A DNA stretch of 24,615 bases from Acidimicrobiaceae bacterium (GTDB taxonomy: Bacteria; Actinomycetota; Acidimicrobiia; Acidimicrobiales; Bog-793): NCBI GenBank assembly GCA_027306715.1, contig DAHUZG010000043.1, forward strand, positions 1-24,615, in the 5' to 3' direction. This document shows, piece after piece, positions 24,007 through 24,615 of this stretch. Position numbers and translations under genes: made by a program. Numbering within the stretch: the stretch's first letter is position 1; every line of letters begins with the position of its first letter. The notes under the pieces are model-generated. The model was not told where the DNA came from. It made no database searches and was given only the letters and a program-made list of their open reading frames with translations.

Positions 24007-24092
24007 GAACCGGGCCGGCCGTTGGGTCGGCGCCGCCCTCGCGCCCGTGCTCGGATCGGGGGCGGTCCCCCAGCGCATCAAGGAGACGCCCC

Positions 24093-24512
24093 ATGAAGCT
24101 CACCTCAGGACTGCTCCGCCTGCTCGACCGCGCCAGCGCGCCGACCCTCGTCCACGCCCACTGCGACTTGATGTGCGGGGTCTACGACCCCGCTCAGGCC
24201 CGCATCGAGGCCGAGTCGGTCAAGGCGATCATGGAGAAGCACAACGCCTCTGACGACCACGAGTTCAAAGAGCGCGCCATCTTCATCAAGGAGGAGCGCG
24301 CCGAGCTCGTCAAGCACCACCTCTGGGTGCTGTGGACGGACTACTTCAAGCCGGAGCACGTGGAGAAGTACCCCGAGCTGCACGAGCTCTTCTGGAAGAC
24401 GGCAAAGACCGCCGGCGAGTCGAAGAAGACGACCGACGTCGCCGTCGCCGACCGGCTGCTGGCCGGCATCGCCGAGATCGACAGGATCTTCTGGGAGACC
24501 AAGAAGGCCTAG
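24093..24512 (+). CDS. sodN: Nickel superoxide dismutase precursor (SodN)
   Basis: This enzyme dismutates superoxide with a nickel ion held by the mature N-terminus. The precursor has 139 residues. A 22-residue leader (MKLTSGLLRLLDRASAPTLV, then HA) precedes HCDLMCGVYDPAQARIEAES, so the mature protein is 117 residues, the length of the Streptomyces enzyme. His1, Cys2 and Cys6 of the nickel hook are kept, but position 5 is Met instead of the usual Pro. The helical body (HHLWVLWTDYFKPEHVEKY, LHELFWKTAKTAGESKKT) is typical. The ATG has AAGGAGA 6 nt upstream. It is transcribed divergently from its maturation protease sodX. The leader is not a classical Sec signal. Confidence 0.95.
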   Translation: MKLTSGLLRLLDRASAPTLVHAHCDLMCGVYDPAQARIEAESVKAIMEKHNASDDHEFKERAIFIKEERAELVKHHLWVLWTDYFKPEHVEKYPELHELFWKTAKTAGESKKTTDVAVADRLLAGIAEIDRIFWETKKA

Positions 24513-24545
24513 CCTCCGCCTCGCTCAGCCGCTGCCCGGCCACCC

Positions 24546-24575
24546 GCCGCCGCCCCCGGCGGATCCGGTGGCGGC
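24546..24575 (+). terminator. GC-rich hairpin downstream of sodN
   Basis: GCCGCCGCC (24546-24554) can pair with GGTGGCGGC (24567-24575) through 9 bp including one G-U pair, with a 12-nt loop. It starts 34 nt after the sodN stop. There is no T-tract. The remainder of the window to 24615 shows no gene. Confidence 0.4.
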
Positions 24576-24615
24576 CGCCGCCGCTCCGGTGGGGAGCCGG
24601 CGCAGCCGGCGCACT

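Noticed and set aside
24004..24010. TGTGAAC as a Rex operator upstream of sodN
   Set aside because: It is a perfect half-site, but the following bases are CGGGCCGG with no inverted partner.

Overview
The window is GC-rich (roughly 70% by eye) and closely packed. It reads as chromosomal core sequence of an aerobic actinobacterium. The evidence is a menaquinone-type complex I operon next to a MenJ-type reductase, Rex fused into a hem operon, a mycothiol-type glycosyltransferase, a SodX/SodN nickel superoxide dismutase pair, and leaderless-style promoters. A deep-branching class such as Acidimicrobiia fits best, but that placement is inference. I see no tRNA, rRNA, CRISPR array, insertion sequence or phage gene.

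Layout. Positions 1-11922 (minus strand) hold nuoA-B-C-D-E-F-G-H-I-J-K and the first 315 codons of nuoL, in standard order. Most junctions are 4-nt ATGA or GTGA overlaps. A short divergent region (11923-12089) separates this operon from a plus-strand menJ-like gene (12090-13394), which converges on the haem block. The haem block (minus strand, 13421-20800) reads, in transcription order: small excisionase-type HTH gene, rex, hemA, hemC, fused cobA-hemD, hemB, hemL. This covers the C5 pathway from glutamyl-tRNA to uroporphyrinogen III, plus the siroheme/cobalamin branch methyltransferase. Next come an intergenic tandem repeat, a small plus-strand membrane protein gene, proC (minus), an mshA-like gene (minus), sodX (minus) and divergent sodN (plus).

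The genes share a redox theme. Complex I oxidises NADH and reduces menaquinone. MenJ would tailor the menaquinone side chain. Rex senses NADH/NAD+ and heads the haem operon. MshA starts mycothiol synthesis, and SodX/SodN form the superoxide defence.

I did not find a new multi-gene system. The observations most worth checking are: a probable ATT start codon for hemA, supported by a perfect Shine-Dalgarno sequence and by catalytic-Cys numbering; a recurrent TANNNT-7 nt-start arrangement in front of four genes, twice built on the stop codon of the upstream gene; a Pro-to-Met change in the NiSOD nickel-hook motif; a low-complexity insertion inside the CobA domain; and a possible frameshift path joining nuoE to nuoF.
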